Shown: positions 10,901-23,385, counted from the stretch's first letter. The stretch is 64,000 bases of DNA from Thelonectria olida (GCA_020736575.1 JAGPYM010000009.1:744001-808000); one strand, 5' to 3'. Notes: generated from the letters alone by a model not told the origin. Numbers and translations: made by a program.

Positions 10901-12428
10901 ATGCCACCTCTTCGCGGCTTCCCGGGCGGGCTTTCTGGAGGCCCTTCCGGCGGCGCGCCATACCATCAAGCTGCTGGCTTCCCGTCTCATGGACAGCCCC
11001 AGGGAGGTCACCTTGGCGCCAACCAGTATCTCAATGCGAACGCTCAGATCAGTCCCTTCTCTGCTGCAAACAACAACGCCTTCAGCACCGCTGGCCTCAA
11101 TGGCGCTGCCGCTGGTTTCGCCGACTCTGGTTTTGGTAGCCAGAGCGCCCGCATGGGTTTCGCACATGGCCCGGCCGGTTTGCAGCAGCCTCAGCACGGA
11201 GGGCAGATGCAGCACAATGCTCTGATGGATCACCCTACAGTGAGAGCGCATCCTAATAAGGGTAGGATACGAGAGGTCTGGAAACATAATCTGCACGAGG
11301 AGATGGCCGTCTTGCGAGACCTGGTGGAGAAGTACCCTTATATTGCTATGGTAAGGGAATCGCAGGTTCCATTTCTTCCCAGTTCCGTTAATAATGTCGG
11401 CCTTAAAGGACACTGAATTCCCCGGCGTGGTCTCGAGACCAATGGGTGGCTTCCGAGGGAAGAGCGATTATCACTACCAATGCCTCCGAACGAACGTCGA
11501 TATGCTCAAGGTTATCCAAATAGGCCTTACTTTCTTTAACGAAGACGGCGACACCCCTCCCCCGCGACCCGCGGCTAACGATCCCGACCTCGGAATGGCT
11601 GCACGAAGAACAGCGAACCAGGGTCCTTTCCCCTGCTCGTGGCAGTTCAACTTCAAGTTTTCTCTCAAGGACGACATGTTCAGCGAAAAGTCCATCGAGT
11701 CCCTCCAGCAGGCTGGTATCGACTTTAACCTACTCGAGCGCGACGGCATTGACCCTCACGAATTCGCCTCACTCCTCATCCCCTCTGGTCTTGTGTGTTT
11801 CGACACTGTCCGATGGATCTCGTTCCACGGCGGTTACGATTTTGGGTACTTGACTAAGCTCCTCATCTGCGCCCCTCTCCCCAATGATGAAGTCGACTTC
11901 GACTACAAAATGAAGCTATATTTCCCCGGCACCTACGATGTGAAGCACCTGATGAAGCATGCCATCAGGCTTCACAACTCTGGAATGCTCACGCCAAGCG
12001 ATCCCAGCAGTACTGAGATCCTGCAAAAGTTTGAGCACAAGTCCGGTCTGGAGAACATCGCAGAGACCCTGAAAATTAAGCGTGTCGGCTCTGCTCACCA
12101 AGCTGGTTCGGACTCGCTCCTTACTGGGAAGGTCTTCTTCCAGATGCGTGACAAGATCTTCAACGGCGACATTCCCGATGAGCACGTTGGCAAGGTCTGG
12201 GGCCTGGGCATTCCCGACGTCAGCGTCATGATGGCATCCATGTTGAACCAAGGAAACGACGGCTCTAATGGTCAGAATGGCGGCCCAAGCACCCCCAACA
12301 CTACCAGTGCTGGACTCGCTACGACGCCAGCTGCGGGCAACACCAATGGCATACTGAATACTGGTCCAATGACCCCAGGAGGCGGCGGCGGGGTCTTTGG
12401 TAACTTTGCCTTTGCAGGCAGTCGATAG
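10901..12428 (+). CDS. POP2: CCR4-NOT deadenylase subunit POP2/CAF1
   Basis: Two exons, 10901-11350 and 11409-12428, with a 58-nt intron (GTAAGG donor, CTTAAAG acceptor), give 489 residues. The protein is the DEDD-type 3'-5' exoribonuclease of the CCR4-NOT complex, which removes poly(A) tails in the cytoplasm. The Gly/Gln/Asn-rich N-terminal 110 residues are probably disordered. The catalytic domain begins at IREVWKHNLHEEM. ExoI is DTEFPG, with the first D encoded right after the splice junction (residues 151-156). ExoII is SFHGGYDFGYL. ExoIII is HQAGSDSLLTGKVFFQM. All four acidic residues and the His are present, so it should be active. The C-terminal tail is Gly/Asn/Thr-rich. GID9 converges on it from the right. 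Confidence 0.95.
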
Positions 12429-13327
12429 GGATGGGTAAAGGATCAGAAACAGCCGCCTCCCGAAGAATGGGTCCATTAAAGGGTTCAACAAGAAGTCCGT
12501 GAAGCAGTCCAAAACCTGATATCTCAAATCCAAAATACCCAAGTGTGTAATGAATGCTCTGATGCTTTCATATTTTTGGCCCTACTCCTTTATCTTGCTC
12601 TTCCACTCATCCCAAAACACATTTCCCTCACGCACTTCTACCTCAACATTTCCATGCCAGGGGGGCTCCTGATACCGGGATGGAGCGTAAGAAAGAGTTT
12701 GATGCTCATGGTGTATCTTATTGTTTAGCTGAGAGAGGAAAAGATCTGAGAATGGGAACGGGGCATTGACCCGTCGTTTGCTTTTGCTGGTTTTGGGTAA
12801 CGGCCCTCGGTCACGTTTGTTTTCTCTTGGTCTTGGTACCGGGCAGGGCACTTCAGTGGAGGGAGCGGGAAACAAAAGCATCGGTGGGATGGGTACATGG
12901 AATGGGCTGCGGTGTTGGTGTCACCGTGTATTGTAGGTACTTGTGGTCTTCGTCTATAGCAGCATTACGAATGTCCTCTTTGGACGAGCGAAAACCGGCA
13001 TTGTTCTCCTTCCTTGTCTAGTGAAAGAGTTTCTATGGTTATACGTACATCGACGGAGGGAGCGAGGAGGCAGGTTGGATATTTGATACACTATGATATG
13101 CCTGATACACCCCTGTGTTTGCCGTTCCCAAACGCCGATTCCTAAATAACAAACGTCAAGCACCTATGTACCTCCAATGAGCGTCTTTTTGACTACGTTC
13201 CAATACCTCATATGCAAGTACCATCTACGCATTCACTGACCTGGTAAACGCTTCGTTTCGTGGCATCGTGGTAACCAACATCCCCTAATTTCTAACCACC
13301 CAAAATCGTCTTGTCAAGGTAAGTATA
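12429..13327. other. Convergent 3' intergenic region
   Basis: This holds the 3' regions of POP2 (+) and GID9 (-). Nothing protein-like or repetitive is seen. Confidence 0.6.
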
Positions 13328-14703
13328 TTACGTAATGTAAACTTTCTTAAGACAATCGACAGGATAGGTATCTCCTGTACGCAAATCTTTAATCTCATCC
13401 ATGGGCAGTCCACTCTTCCTTGCCTGGGCCTCAAGGCTTGCCTTTCCGTAGACACAACCGTTGGGGAGCAGCCGCAGGTCATTGTCCACATGACTCTTTG
13501 TGTGATGTGCGTACGGAACATTGCGCGCCAGGGCGTTCAGTTCGGTTGAGCAGATGGGGCAGACACCGTGAGTGAGAGTCGTCGCGGTAAGGGCGGGGTC
13601 GGAAGAGCCTGAAGTGTTCTCCGGAGATGGAGAATGAGCATGACAGGCGGGAGTTTTCAAAGCGGATAGTCCCGATGAGAGAGCAACGTGGAGAAGCGGC
13701 ACGGCGGGAAGGGCGAGGAGTTGGTTGTGGGTGGTCGTGAAGATGTCGGCCAAGTCGGTCCAGCGGGAGGGCTTGTAGAGGTCCGCATAAGCGCCCGAGG
13801 CTCGAGAGCTTGGAGGGAAAGCAAGCAGGCCGCAGGCTTGCTGGACTTCGGTATGGAAGGTAGCTCGGTAAGGGACGAGGTGCTTTTTCGCGTGGGCGAT
13901 AGCTTCTGTGAGCTTGGTGGAGGACTGCGTGCGAACCATTTCGATATACTGTTGGAAGCGGAGCATGAATTCGAGTTTGCTCTAGACGGGCGTAGTTAGC
14001 AAGTGCGCTTAGTGGAATGGGTGGGAATTGGAGACATACGTCCATCTTGCGAAGCTCCTTCTTGTTTTCAGTGCACCAAGCCAGGGCCTCGGTAACACTG
14101 CCGTCTTTCAAAGCATCGCGAATACGACTCATGGCAACGAACGTGTTGATGTCCACTAGATTCTCCATCTTCCGCTGCGCCGCCAGTTCCTTTGCACTTT
14201 CGTTGTAACCGTGACGTAGGAGGTAGTCGGCCAGCAACCGATCAAGCCGCTTCCGGCTCCAAGACTCATACTTGACGTCGTCGACTGTGGACATGGAGTA
14301 TAGCTCATCGAGGTGGGCAATTCGGGCGGCGGTCTGGGTGTGAAGCCGGGACTCTTCCTCTGCGCAGGCGGCGAGCTTTCGCTTGACGCCGCGCATGCGG
14401 GCAATCATGGCGTCGAGGTTGCGGAGGACATCTTGCTGGGAGGCACGGCCGGAGACGGCGCTGGTGGCCGAGTCTTTGAGGAGTGTCTTGAGGGCGGTGG
14501 TGTCCTTTTCAATGGTAAAGTGCGCAGAACGGAAGTTTTTGCGTAGGAGTTCGGAGGGGAGGCGAAGAAGAGGTTGGTCCTGTCAGAGGCAGGCATGTTA
14601 GCATCATGACAAAGGTGGCATGAGGGCACAAAAGGCGGGATATGGGGCGTACGAGCAGTAGATGGTCGCTATGCTTGATGGTGGAGAACTCGTGATCTCC
14701 CAT
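13328..14703 (-). CDS. FYV10: GID/CTLH E3 ubiquitin ligase subunit Fyv10/GID9 (MAEA)
   Basis: Three exons on the minus strand, 14703-14653 (51 nt), 14579-14040 and 13981-13328, encode 414 residues. The introns are 73 and 58 nt, both phase 0. It is a RING-like subunit of the GID/CTLH ubiquitin ligase, which in yeast marks gluconeogenic enzymes for degradation when glucose returns. An N-terminal helical region is followed by a LisH motif ([20 protein letters not shown], about 125-145), then CTLH ([18 protein letters not shown]) and CRA helices ([16 protein letters not shown]). The C-terminal degenerate RING has [20 protein letters not shown] and the PNGCVYG block, ending in DCLKKVYIT. Length is close to human MAEA and shorter than yeast Fyv10. 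Confidence 0.94.
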
Positions 14704-16354
14704 GATGGGCGATTGGTGTCGGCAGAGCAGTGAGGCAGTTTCAATGGGGAGACGGATGCATGTAAACACTTGCAGAGGCGGTGATGGTGGTTGAAGTTGG
14801 AGCTGGGGAGTGATGGCTCCGACGGTAGGAATCACTTGACGTTATCGTGATGGCGATTGGACGCTTGCAGGCGGGACCCCAACGGGCGGGGTACGTACCG
14901 CAGTGGGCGGCGCGAGAGCTGGGATGATGAGTGCAAGCGGATTAACTAAGTTACGAAGTGTCTGCATGCCGTCTGCTTTGTCTGTTCGGATAGGCAGATA
15001 GTGATACCTGAAATTGATTATTAAGGAATGATTCTGTGTAGCCTGATGATTGTGAAAGTCCTCATTGTAGAGGTAAACGTGACTTTACGATGATGGCCTG
15101 GATGGTTGCATGAGACAAAGCATATGACTTGAGGAACCGTAAATGAGGCGCTCTTGGAGGAAATAGTCTTATCAGACAATTGAGACCCTCGCATGCAAGG
15201 CTGTCTGTTTATGGCAACCTCTTCTTTCTTTCGCGCCCGACGCTGGCCTCTCTCAGTTGCTGTTGGTTGAGCTGCGACTGGCTCCACCTCACGGCAGCAC
15301 GGGATGCAGCTCTTCAGCTCCGAGCTTGGTTTGTCCATGCTCGAGGTACCTGAGATTGGTTGCATCCCTGCCATGAAGGGGGGTACTTTTTCGTCTTTCC
15401 AGCTTCCTCTTGTTGGCTGCGTGGATTTTACACATTCGGCGGCCGTCTCTGATTCACATTCTCCGTCCAGTCAGGCGAGGTGCCTCTCCCCCGCCCCCAA
15501 AAAGTCTTGTAACCATGCCAGGCAGCCAGCCGGGTGAAGAGCAAGCGGCACAACCCTGTTTCACATGGCGGGCGTCAAGTGATGCGATGGGCTGGATCAG
15601 GTGATTGCGAAAGCTGGTGGGGGATCAGGCTGCCGGGGATGGGGTGTGCGAATTACGGAGTGCGGATAGGAGGCTGATGCTGAGTGGGTGAAGATGCAAA
15701 TCAGTTAGTTATTGTCTGCTCGACGTCGCGCGGGTTGCCCGGTCCATCACAAAAGCACAAAGGTGAATGCGTACCTTAGAGGACGGATGGACAAGCCACT
15801 CTGATGGAGCTGACAGGTCACTCACTATCGGACCAACGGCTCTTCCTCTGCCCGTCTCCCGTGCAGCAGCGAGCGAGTGGATGTTGATCGTGGTTCATGC
15901 TAAGCTTCTCCTCCCGTGTCTCCAGTACGTAACTACTGGTAGGCTGCATGTTCCGGCCTCGATCTTATCGCCAACGTCGGCATCTGGCCTCATGTCCAGC
16001 CTGGCCATGTTGTGCTAGACGCGCCTTTAATTAGGTGCATCTGCCAGCGGCAACCACCATAACTTTTACACATTAACTCACTAACGTGCATGTAATTTAG
16101 TAGTTACTGCAGTCTACGAATAGGTAAGGTCAGTACGTACGTATTGATTTGCCCCCCTTGTCAAATCCGCCCCCCTTCTCCCCCCATCCCTATTTTCTGA
16201 GGTGACCACCTCCTCATTGATTGCGCCTTTCCGGCGAGGCAACCTGCATCCCATATGTGGAGGCTTAGCCCTCTGATTGGTCCACCACTCTGGACCTGAT
16301 GCCTCAGGCCGCAAGCCATCTTCCCCCAGCGCCTCGCCCGGCCACAGATAAAAT

Positions 16355-16361
16355 TCACGTG
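16355..16361 (+). promoter_or_regulatory. TCACGTG E-box upstream of CBF1
   Basis: This is a CACGTG core preceded by T, about 1.26 kb upstream of the CBF1 start codon. It fits the core bound by Cbf1-type bHLH proteins. Occupancy is inferred. Confidence 0.45.
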
Positions 16362-16719
16362 GTCGCCCGCCTGGTCCTGCCGCGTGACCAGAGTCCCTCC
16401 CCCCAGCACCAGCACCAGCACCAGCACCACCTGCACCTAAGCCGCCCAAGCCTACCGACCTACGGCCAGCTCGACCTTCTCGACGGGAAAGAGTGATACG
16501 TTCTTCTTTTTCCTCACGCAACCACCAACCCCCTGATAACATAAAGATGCTCATCCGTCCATTGCCACCTCTTTGAACCGTCGCGTGGATTTTCCTAACA
16601 TTTTGCCCGGTTTTTTTTTATTACCTTGGTGGTCTGTTGGACGCGAACTTGTTCTTGTCCCGTCTCACTTATTCCCACCTACGAGCTCGCGCGATATCAC
16701 GAGTTTGATCACGCTCAAA

Positions 16720-16726
16720 CACGTGA
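16720..16726 (+). promoter_or_regulatory. CACGTGA E-box upstream of CBF1
   Basis: The reverse complement is TCACGTG, the core of the centromere element CDEI/MET-gene motif bound by Cbf1. It lies just upstream of the putative leader intron. The regulatory role is inferred. Confidence 0.45.
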
Positions 16727-16791
16727 GACGACGCAAACCTCGTGATCTGGAGGCCCCGGACCCAGTCGCGAAAAAGCACATGATCTGGGAG

Positions 16792-17480
16792 GTATGTCGG
16801 TTCCATATGCATATCATCATTATCTTCATCATCGCGGCCTCTTGCTCTTGCTCTTCACCAATTGCTTTCCTCTGTCGTCATGACTCTGCAAGAAGAAAAT
16901 CCCTCTGCGGTCGTCGGTCGAGTGGCTCAAATGGCGAAAAGCATTTTAACGTCTGTCCTTTTGCGACCAACGTCGCCCCTTTGTCGCGACAGCCTCGAAG
17001 TGCACATTGCAGCGCGTCTTTGCTCCATCCAATGTCGAGCATCGCATCATGGCTGAACAGGCTTCAGCCAGCCTGATGATGCTGTCTTCTCATCCCAGCT
17101 CAAGTGGCTGATTCACTCTCGACCCGTCTTCTCTTCTGGCATCTTCCCCTCCTTCTACCATTTATCGTGACATCCATCGTGACAACAGGAAGAGGGTCAT
17201 CTTCTTCTTCAAGCGAGGCTTCATCACCTCGCCCTCTTTTCTCTGTCTTTCTCTCGCATGCATCCCGCTCCATTTTCAGACTCTGCCTGCGGCTGCATCC
17301 ACACAAGTGCTTTTGCTGTTCAACCCCGAGTCGAGGCTGAATGGTCCAACCTGCTCCAGTGCTCTTTCAGTGTCTGTGATGACTCGATGCATTTGCCCTT
17401 TGCGCGGCCACACTTATCTGCCTCCTGCTTGAGGTCATCAACATGAGAAACCCTTTCTAACATTACTGTCTTATTCTCAG
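16792..17480 (+). other. Possible long 5'-UTR intron of CBF1
   Basis: GAG|GTATGT at 16792 and TTATTCTCAG ending at 17480, with CTAAC about 25 nt before it, could define a 689-nt leader intron. This rests on consensus only. Transcript data would decide it. Confidence 0.3.
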
Positions 17481-17618
17481 ATCCAGATCCCATCCCCTCT
17501 ACCGCTCACCCGTGGCATCAACATCGTTGCGTCCTGTGCTCGGCTTTGAGCCCTCCACTCGCCTTACCTTCATCTGAGCAAACCGACCCTGCCACTACCC
17601 CCTCTTCGCATCTCAACC

Positions 17619-18596
17619 ATGGCGGAGACAATGGTTACTGAACAGCCTGATCTGTCCAGCTTGACAGGTTCTCCCGGTCAGAAACGCAAGCGAGATTCCA
17701 ACAGCCCGGGCCTCTCTAGGAACAAACGCCCTGCTCCAGCTGCACACATGACCGACACTGCTTTCATCGAGAGTGCTATGGACAGCCAAACTGCTACTGG
17801 CGTCAGCGTCGCCGACTTCAACGCACTTCAGCAAGCTGCTCAGGGCGAGCATCCCGAGGCCCCTGATGCCTCGAGTGCTACAAGCACCGCCCAGGCCGCC
17901 CTTGGCATGTACCCCACGCTCCATGTGCCGCCATCGACAGAGGAGCAGTTTGCCGCACAGATCCAACCCGAGCCCGACCATGCTCATGATAACTCGTTCG
18001 GCCCAGATGTCCACCCGCCAACCGAGTCCATCCTCGATTCTGCCCCAGTTGCTCCCCCACCACACCAGCCAACACCTCCCAACGGTGTCCAACCCCATCA
18101 ACCGCCTCGTTATGTCACGTCAGCTTCTAATCCAAAGCCCACGGTGGGCTCAGAGGAGTGGCACAAGATGAGGAAAGACAACCACAAAGAAGGTCAGATA
18201 TCAATGAGCCCGATAGTAGTATCATGTCCAAAACTAACACATTCTTTAGTCGAGCGTCGTCGTCGTGAAACGATCAATGAGGGCATTAACGAGCTTGCCA
18301 AGATCGTGCCCGGCTGTGAAAAGAACAAGGGCTCCATCTTACAGCGTGCTGTCAGCTTCATTTCTCAACTCAAGGAGAATGAGCAGCAGAACATTGAAAA
18401 GTGGACTCTGGAAAAGCTTCTTACGGAGCAAGCTATAACAGAGCTGAGCACATCGAACGACAAACTGAAACACGAATGTGAGAGGCTTTACCGTGAACTC
18501 GAGATCTGGAAACGAGTTGCGCAAAATGCCGGCCTCGAGCCCCCGCAACCAAACAGGGAGGAGAACAATACAGCCGCACCCGCCGCCTCAAGCTAG
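17619..18596 (+). CDS. CBF1: CBF1-like bHLH-leucine zipper transcription factor
   Basis: Two exons, 17619-18192 and 18250-18596, encode 306 residues. The 57-nt intron has a GTCAGA donor, CTAAC branch site and CTTTAG acceptor. It is a nuclear DNA-binding regulator of the Cbf1 family, which binds CACGTG E-boxes and controls sulfur-amino-acid, respiratory and centromere functions in yeasts. The N-terminal 180 residues are disordered, with a basic patch (QKRKRDSN). The splice junction restores the DNA-contacting basic region KDNHKEVERRRRETINEG, with the H, E and R residues diagnostic of E-box binding. A helix-loop-helix (LAKIVPGCEKNKGSILQRAV) and a long zipper (KLKHECERLYRELEIWK) follow. The intron is a multiple of three and stop-free, so retention would insert 19 residues in the basic region. 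Confidence 0.93.
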   Translation: MAETMVTEQPDLSSLTGSPGQKRKRDSNSPGLSRNKRPAPAAHMTDTAFIESAMDSQTATGVSVADFNALQQAAQGEHPEAPDASSATSTAQAALGMYPTLHVPPSTEEQFAAQIQPEPDHAHDNSFGPDVHPPTESILDSAPVAPPPHQPTPPNGVQPHQPPRYVTSASNPKPTVGSEEWHKMRKDNHKEGQISMSPIVVSCPKLTHSLVERRRRETINEGINELAKIVPGCEKNKGSILQRAVSFISQLKENEQQNIEKWTLEKLLTEQAITELSTSNDKLKHECERLYRELEIWKRVAQNAGLEPPQPNREENNTAAPAASS

Positions 18597-20110
18597 GATC
18601 CAGCGCTCGTCGACCGAAACCCTTTCTCAACACTAGACATTCTTCAGTTATACCCCCTATCTAATCTGAGCCCATGACTTATTGCGGAGTCGCGGACTTG
18701 TATTGCGTGTTTCTCTTGTTTTCCTAACGGGGGCGTTGTTTCGTTGGCCCATTCTTCTCCTTTTTTTAACCTTTTCTCGTGGAGCAACATAGTCCTGAGC
18801 GACTATGTCATTTCTTACGTCGCTCAGACGGCCATGCGCAAGTAGGACATGGAACAATACGTTCCGCTCGAGTCGGTTTGGAAGCTCGGCGTTGGTGGAT
18901 GGCTTGTACCCAAGACGACGGATAGTAATGATCGAGGGTATGGTACGTAAGATGAGTAAGATAGCATAGGAACTTCTAAACGAGACCTAGGTGTTTTGTG
19001 ACTCTACAACTACAAGTTTTCACCTGGAATGATAATATGGTGACTTGAGCTCTCTTAAGCAGAAGTATCAATTTAGCAACGATAGATCATGCCTGTAGAT
19101 GAAAGGAACAGGACAGCATCGAGCCCAAATCCAACACTTATCAAAACTCCTTCACGAAGACTCTTTGCCTACCCGCATTCAGACCCCAACCAAGCCTAAT
19201 CTGTTTTTGTTCGTTCGCCTGTTTTCCCGAACGTTCTGTTGTCTGGGTGACTTTTGCTTTCCTTTGACCACCACCAGAGCCTGTTATCGAAGGATGTGCA
19301 CCCCGCCCATCTTGTCGAGAGTCACCATGACAGTCGCCGCCTTGTATCGTAACTCGTAGATAGCTATGTTTCGCAGCAGCTAACACCGATGCTACTATTG
19401 CCAACCTTCGTTCGTAACTAAAAATCCTCCGAAATTCGCACATATCGCAAAGAAACTAATGAAAAAAAGGCCGCCAGAAAGTCATCGTCATCATCGTCGT
19501 CGTCGTCGTCGTCGTGGTGATGTGGTCTGGTATCATACCAGTAGGCACCTAAATGCCAATTAGAAAGACGCAAAGACAAAATCCACCCATTGCTAATAAA
19601 ATGACGGAATCAAAGCCACCGGGCTAGGACGAGTCCCCCGCCGATCCAGGGAGAGAAAAAAAAGAGGTATAGGCAGGGAGTTGACGGCATCGTTGAACCA
19701 GGGTTGAGTCAAACCGTAGAAATCATAACGATATTCCAAGCTTGTGTGCCACACCCAACACCAAGTTCAAGAACCACACCATCCTCGTGAGAACTAAAAA
19801 GTTCTCTCCTCAAGCGCGGTCCATATAGTGAAATTCAAATAAGCCTCCAGTTGTGTTCAAATGGCTCCATCCACCCTTCAAGAAATCAAGTAGAGCATCC
19901 GGTGCCATCAATTTGTATCGGCGAAAGGGGAAACGACATGGACATCGTTACGAAAATTTCTTTCCGAGGAATAAGAACCTGTACTGTGTAACCCAGGTCC
20001 ATCGTCATAATGTGTAATCTATGGGGACATTAAGTGAGAAAGATGAGAGTGCTGAGACCAGGCACCGACAAACTGATTTCAGATAAACCTATTCTTGGTT
20101 CATCTTGGGG
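18597..20110. other. Convergent 3' intergenic region
   Basis: This 1.5 kb lies between the 3' ends of CBF1 (+) and the DUF2841 gene (-). It contains a (TCG)n/(TCA)n triplet tract at about 19482-19517. No gene is seen. Confidence 0.6.
19482..19517 (+). repeat. Imperfect TCA/TCG triplet microsatellite
   Basis: TCATCGTCATCA is followed by about eight TCG units. It is non-coding and lies between converging genes. Confidence 0.85.
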
Positions 20111-22108
20111 CTACTGCATCGAATTGCGAGGAGCAGGGTCGGGCTTAACGTCTGGAAGGTCTCGGTTGTCGTGTGGCACATAGTCGTATCCGGAGGAGGC
20201 ATTTACCGATTGCTGGGATACAGGTCCGGTCCGGAACATAGATGATTGGGTAGTTTCATATCCACGAGGGAGGCCATCGAACGAGCTACCCAAGTATGGC
20301 TGGCTTTGGTTGATGGGGACGACAGGTTCAACAAATGTGGTTGACGGTGGGTTGGCCTGCTGCTGGCTGAAGGTGTAAACGGATGATGTGTGTGGTGCTG
20401 TTGACGCAGTTTGCCACTGATGGGCGTACAAGCCTGTACCACCCTGTGCTGAATAGTCCGCTGGAGGGCTGAAAATGCTTGGTCGTCGGCTAGAGCTATG
20501 GGTTGCAGTGACTCCCACGTCAAGGCTGAGGGCGCCGTTGCCTGTTGGGTGAACTGACGATGGAGTGCTTACAGACAAGCCAGAGCCTTCACCGAAGCCA
20601 TGCTGGTCATGTGCTATCCCGGGCATCATAGGTGGTGGGAATTGGGTTCCTCGCACGGGCAAGTCACCCCCAAGAAGGGATGAGCCATGCAGGGTTGGGG
20701 CAGAGACATGGTCCTGGGCAGGCGATGCCATCAGACCATGCGGAGTTGACAACTTGGAAGTAGGCACATTTTGGTCTTTGTCCCTCTTCCCGGTAGAGCC
20801 ATCGTCCGTCTCGGATGCATACATTTCCAGGACCTTATCCTCAGCCATAACAAAGACTTCGGTGGTACCATCTAAGTTCTTGTCAATACGCAGTGCTGAA
20901 TTAGCCGGCTGAATGAATGGCAACTCACCAATCTCGTCGTTTTTGTATCGCTCCTGCTGCTTCGCAACCCTGAAGATTTCGGTCAAGTATGGCTTTTTCC
21001 TGAAGTTGGCCGGGTTCTCCTTGTCAGCAAAAAAGCCCGAAAGTGCCTCCAAGGTGATTTCCTCGAGCTTCTTGACGTTGAGATTCAATTTCTGCACGTC
21101 AGGGTGATCATGCTTTGGTTCCACCACAAGCTTCAGGATGTGGTTCAACAGGTACACTCGTTCTATGCGCTGATTAGGTTAACTGACACCGCACCCGACG
21201 TGTTTGGATCTCACCTCGCTTGTATAGGTGGTCAGGCTCTTTATGGCGGACCCTATCCTCTTTAGTCATTCCCCAAGGCTTTGGCCACCAGTCTGGTGCC
21301 TTCTCGTCGCTGCCAGTGTAGGGATGGGTGGACTGCTTCTTCGGTTCTACAGCCTTGACCCACGCTTTTGCAATAAGCTTGCACGCTGTCTGCTGGCAGT
21401 TTTTGAAACGCTGCTCGTAGAAATCCCACAACTCTTGAGAATTGTCTATCCTAATGCCTCGGCGGCTTATCGTGACAGGCATAGGAGGTTCTTCATCGTT
21501 GGCCGGGTGCCGGGGTCTCGGTCTTTTTCGGCCTTGACGTTCGGGAGCTTCCCAGTCCTCGAGGTTTGATGTGCGGCGGTGATCATGAGTTCGACTTCGG
21601 GGAAAATCCATGTTCTGCTTGTGCAAACCTGCTCCAAGCCCCAAAGCATCGTCGAGCGCCACGTTCTCCGGGTTCACCCCTAAACACGAATCAGGATCTG
21701 AATCAATACGACAAGGGGTTGGACTAACCAGTATCCAGGAGAGTCATAGCCCGTTTGTATGACTCCTCGTCAAAGAATTTCTTGATGACTTGTGGCTCAA
21801 GTGCTCTACCCTCTGGCCCTGAGAAGGCTGCTGGTGTGCCATCCTCCAGTATGACTGCCACGAAGTAGCGCTTTGCGGAGACGCCGCAGTATTGACGCAA
21901 AGCATCGCCAATGTTCTTAATTGGATATCCACATCAGTAGGGGCCTTCAACTCTCAATCGAAGGATTCAACCATACCAGTATTGGTTGCCGACGGTCATA
22001 CGTCTCCGCGTTGTAACGGCCGTCAAGACCATCGGGAAATCGTCCTGGGTAGTGTTGATGGTAACGATACCGAGGGCGCAGGTCCCCGTCGAGGTGTCCC
22101 GTCACCAT
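20111..22108 (-). CDS. DUF2841 / YDR124W-like nuclear protein
   Basis: Four exons on the minus strand, 22108-21977, 21915-21729, 21679-21215 and 21162-20111, encode 611 residues. The introns are 61, 49 and 52 nt. The start ATG (MVTGHLDGDL) has an in-frame stop 24 nt upstream. A globular N-terminal segment (LRQYCGVSAKRYFVAVILED, residues about 50-70) precedes a basic linker (RKRPRPRH) that may be a nuclear signal. The helical DUF2841 block then runs from about residue 175 to 290, with SQELWDFYEQRFKNCQQTAC, DWWPKPWGM and HLYKRERVYLLNHILKLVV across the last splice. The C-terminal 300 residues are Ser/Gln/Pro-rich. Family function is not established to my knowledge. An unusually long gene-free region lies upstream. 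Confidence 0.85.
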
Positions 22109-23385
22109 AGTGAATTCAATGCTACTGTAGCTTTGTGTTTACCAAATCTCCCAGCTCCGTGGTGGCAGCAGTGCCAACCTTAGGTCACAACTGATGCTCA
22201 CTTGTAACACGGGAGCTTTGACCGAACCGATAGCAAGGTTGGAGGACGGGGTAGAAGAGGACCAAATAAGACATGAATTTATGCTGTAGTATGTCCCCGA
22301 CTTCGTCGTGTGTCTCGTCACTCGAATAGAAGTGAGTTCCTTTAGGTTCAAAGAAGTTAGATCGCAAATCGAGCTGAGATCTGGAGAGCGAATTTGGTGG
22401 CAGTGGGGTGTTGTTCTGGCTTGCAAATATGTATTCAAGAGACTAACTCAGTAACAGGGCCACAAAGATGGAGCATGCCACAGGACACTGAGTCGAGGGA
22501 GCCGTTTTAGCGTTAAAGGAGTATTCGTGAACCTTTCAACGTGTAACCAGGCGATGCTGCACTTGTCAAACGCAGGGAGGTTCGCTATTTCTGAGTTTGC
22601 CGACTGATGTTGAATGCGGATGCTCGTTCAAGCCAATGTGTATGCGGACGACAGGCGTTTGAGTCGACAAGGACGAGCAGATGTCTTGTGGGTGCTAACA
22701 ATGAAGGACGCCCACGGGTAGTCAGGATTGGATTTGGTGAATTCCTACCAGCGCGAACTTGGGTGGTCAGGTATTTGGCTCGGCGATGAGACAGGTCTCG
22801 AAAGAGCGATCACTGAGGTTCCTTTGAACCGTGAGACATTGGCCAGTACAACTATCCACCTGGTGATCTCTATCGGTCCTACCAAGATTCGTCGGATAAC
22901 TCGGGGCAATTACCACCAAGGCAGCGTCGAATGAATCGAGAATTTAAGCTGGGTACGCCGTGGAAGACTGATGTGACGTTTGACGTTTTGGTGGAAACCG
23001 AGGAGGGCGAGAGTTCGGAAGTGTAGGATTTGCGAAAACCGTATACGTTGGCGCTGGGTTGAAAGAAGCCAGTTCTCAATGGGTGCCTCGAATAATATGA
23101 ATACAGCACAGTGGAACGGCGTTGCGCAGAAGGGCTGGGTGTGGAAATTTGGTGAGGTTTGGCGTGTGGTGGACCGAGAGTAGGCCGATGGAGGAGATAG
23201 AATCGAAGATGAGCGTTGTGACCAGTTTTAAGAATGAGGGCAGGAGCTCAGAGGATCAGATTGCGAGACTGGCACAGGTCCAAACTTGGGAGGGAAGAGG
23301 GAACAATTCGAGCCAAGCCCCCGCACTGATTGTTGTCTCTCCTCTCGTCGCCTAGGTTGCAGAGCTTCGTCTGCAGCGTACTGAA

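Larger units (their letters stand above)
14704..17618. promoter_or_regulatory. Divergent region between GID9 and CBF1
   Basis: This 2.9 kb holds the GID9 promoter on the left and the CBF1 promoter and leader on the right. The right part has two palindromic E-boxes (16356-16361 and 16720-16725), an (ACCAGC)-type tract near 16408-16431 and a possible leader intron. No open frame resembles a protein. Confidence 0.55.

Noticed and set aside
13479..14408. 309-codon continuous frame reading through the GID9 intron
   Set aside because: After the intron it leaves the GID9 frame. The spliced product gives the conserved CTLH/CRA and RING-like blocks.
16573..17076. 167-codon frame upstream of CBF1
   Set aside because: It lies in leader and probable UTR-intron sequence and has no recognisable features.
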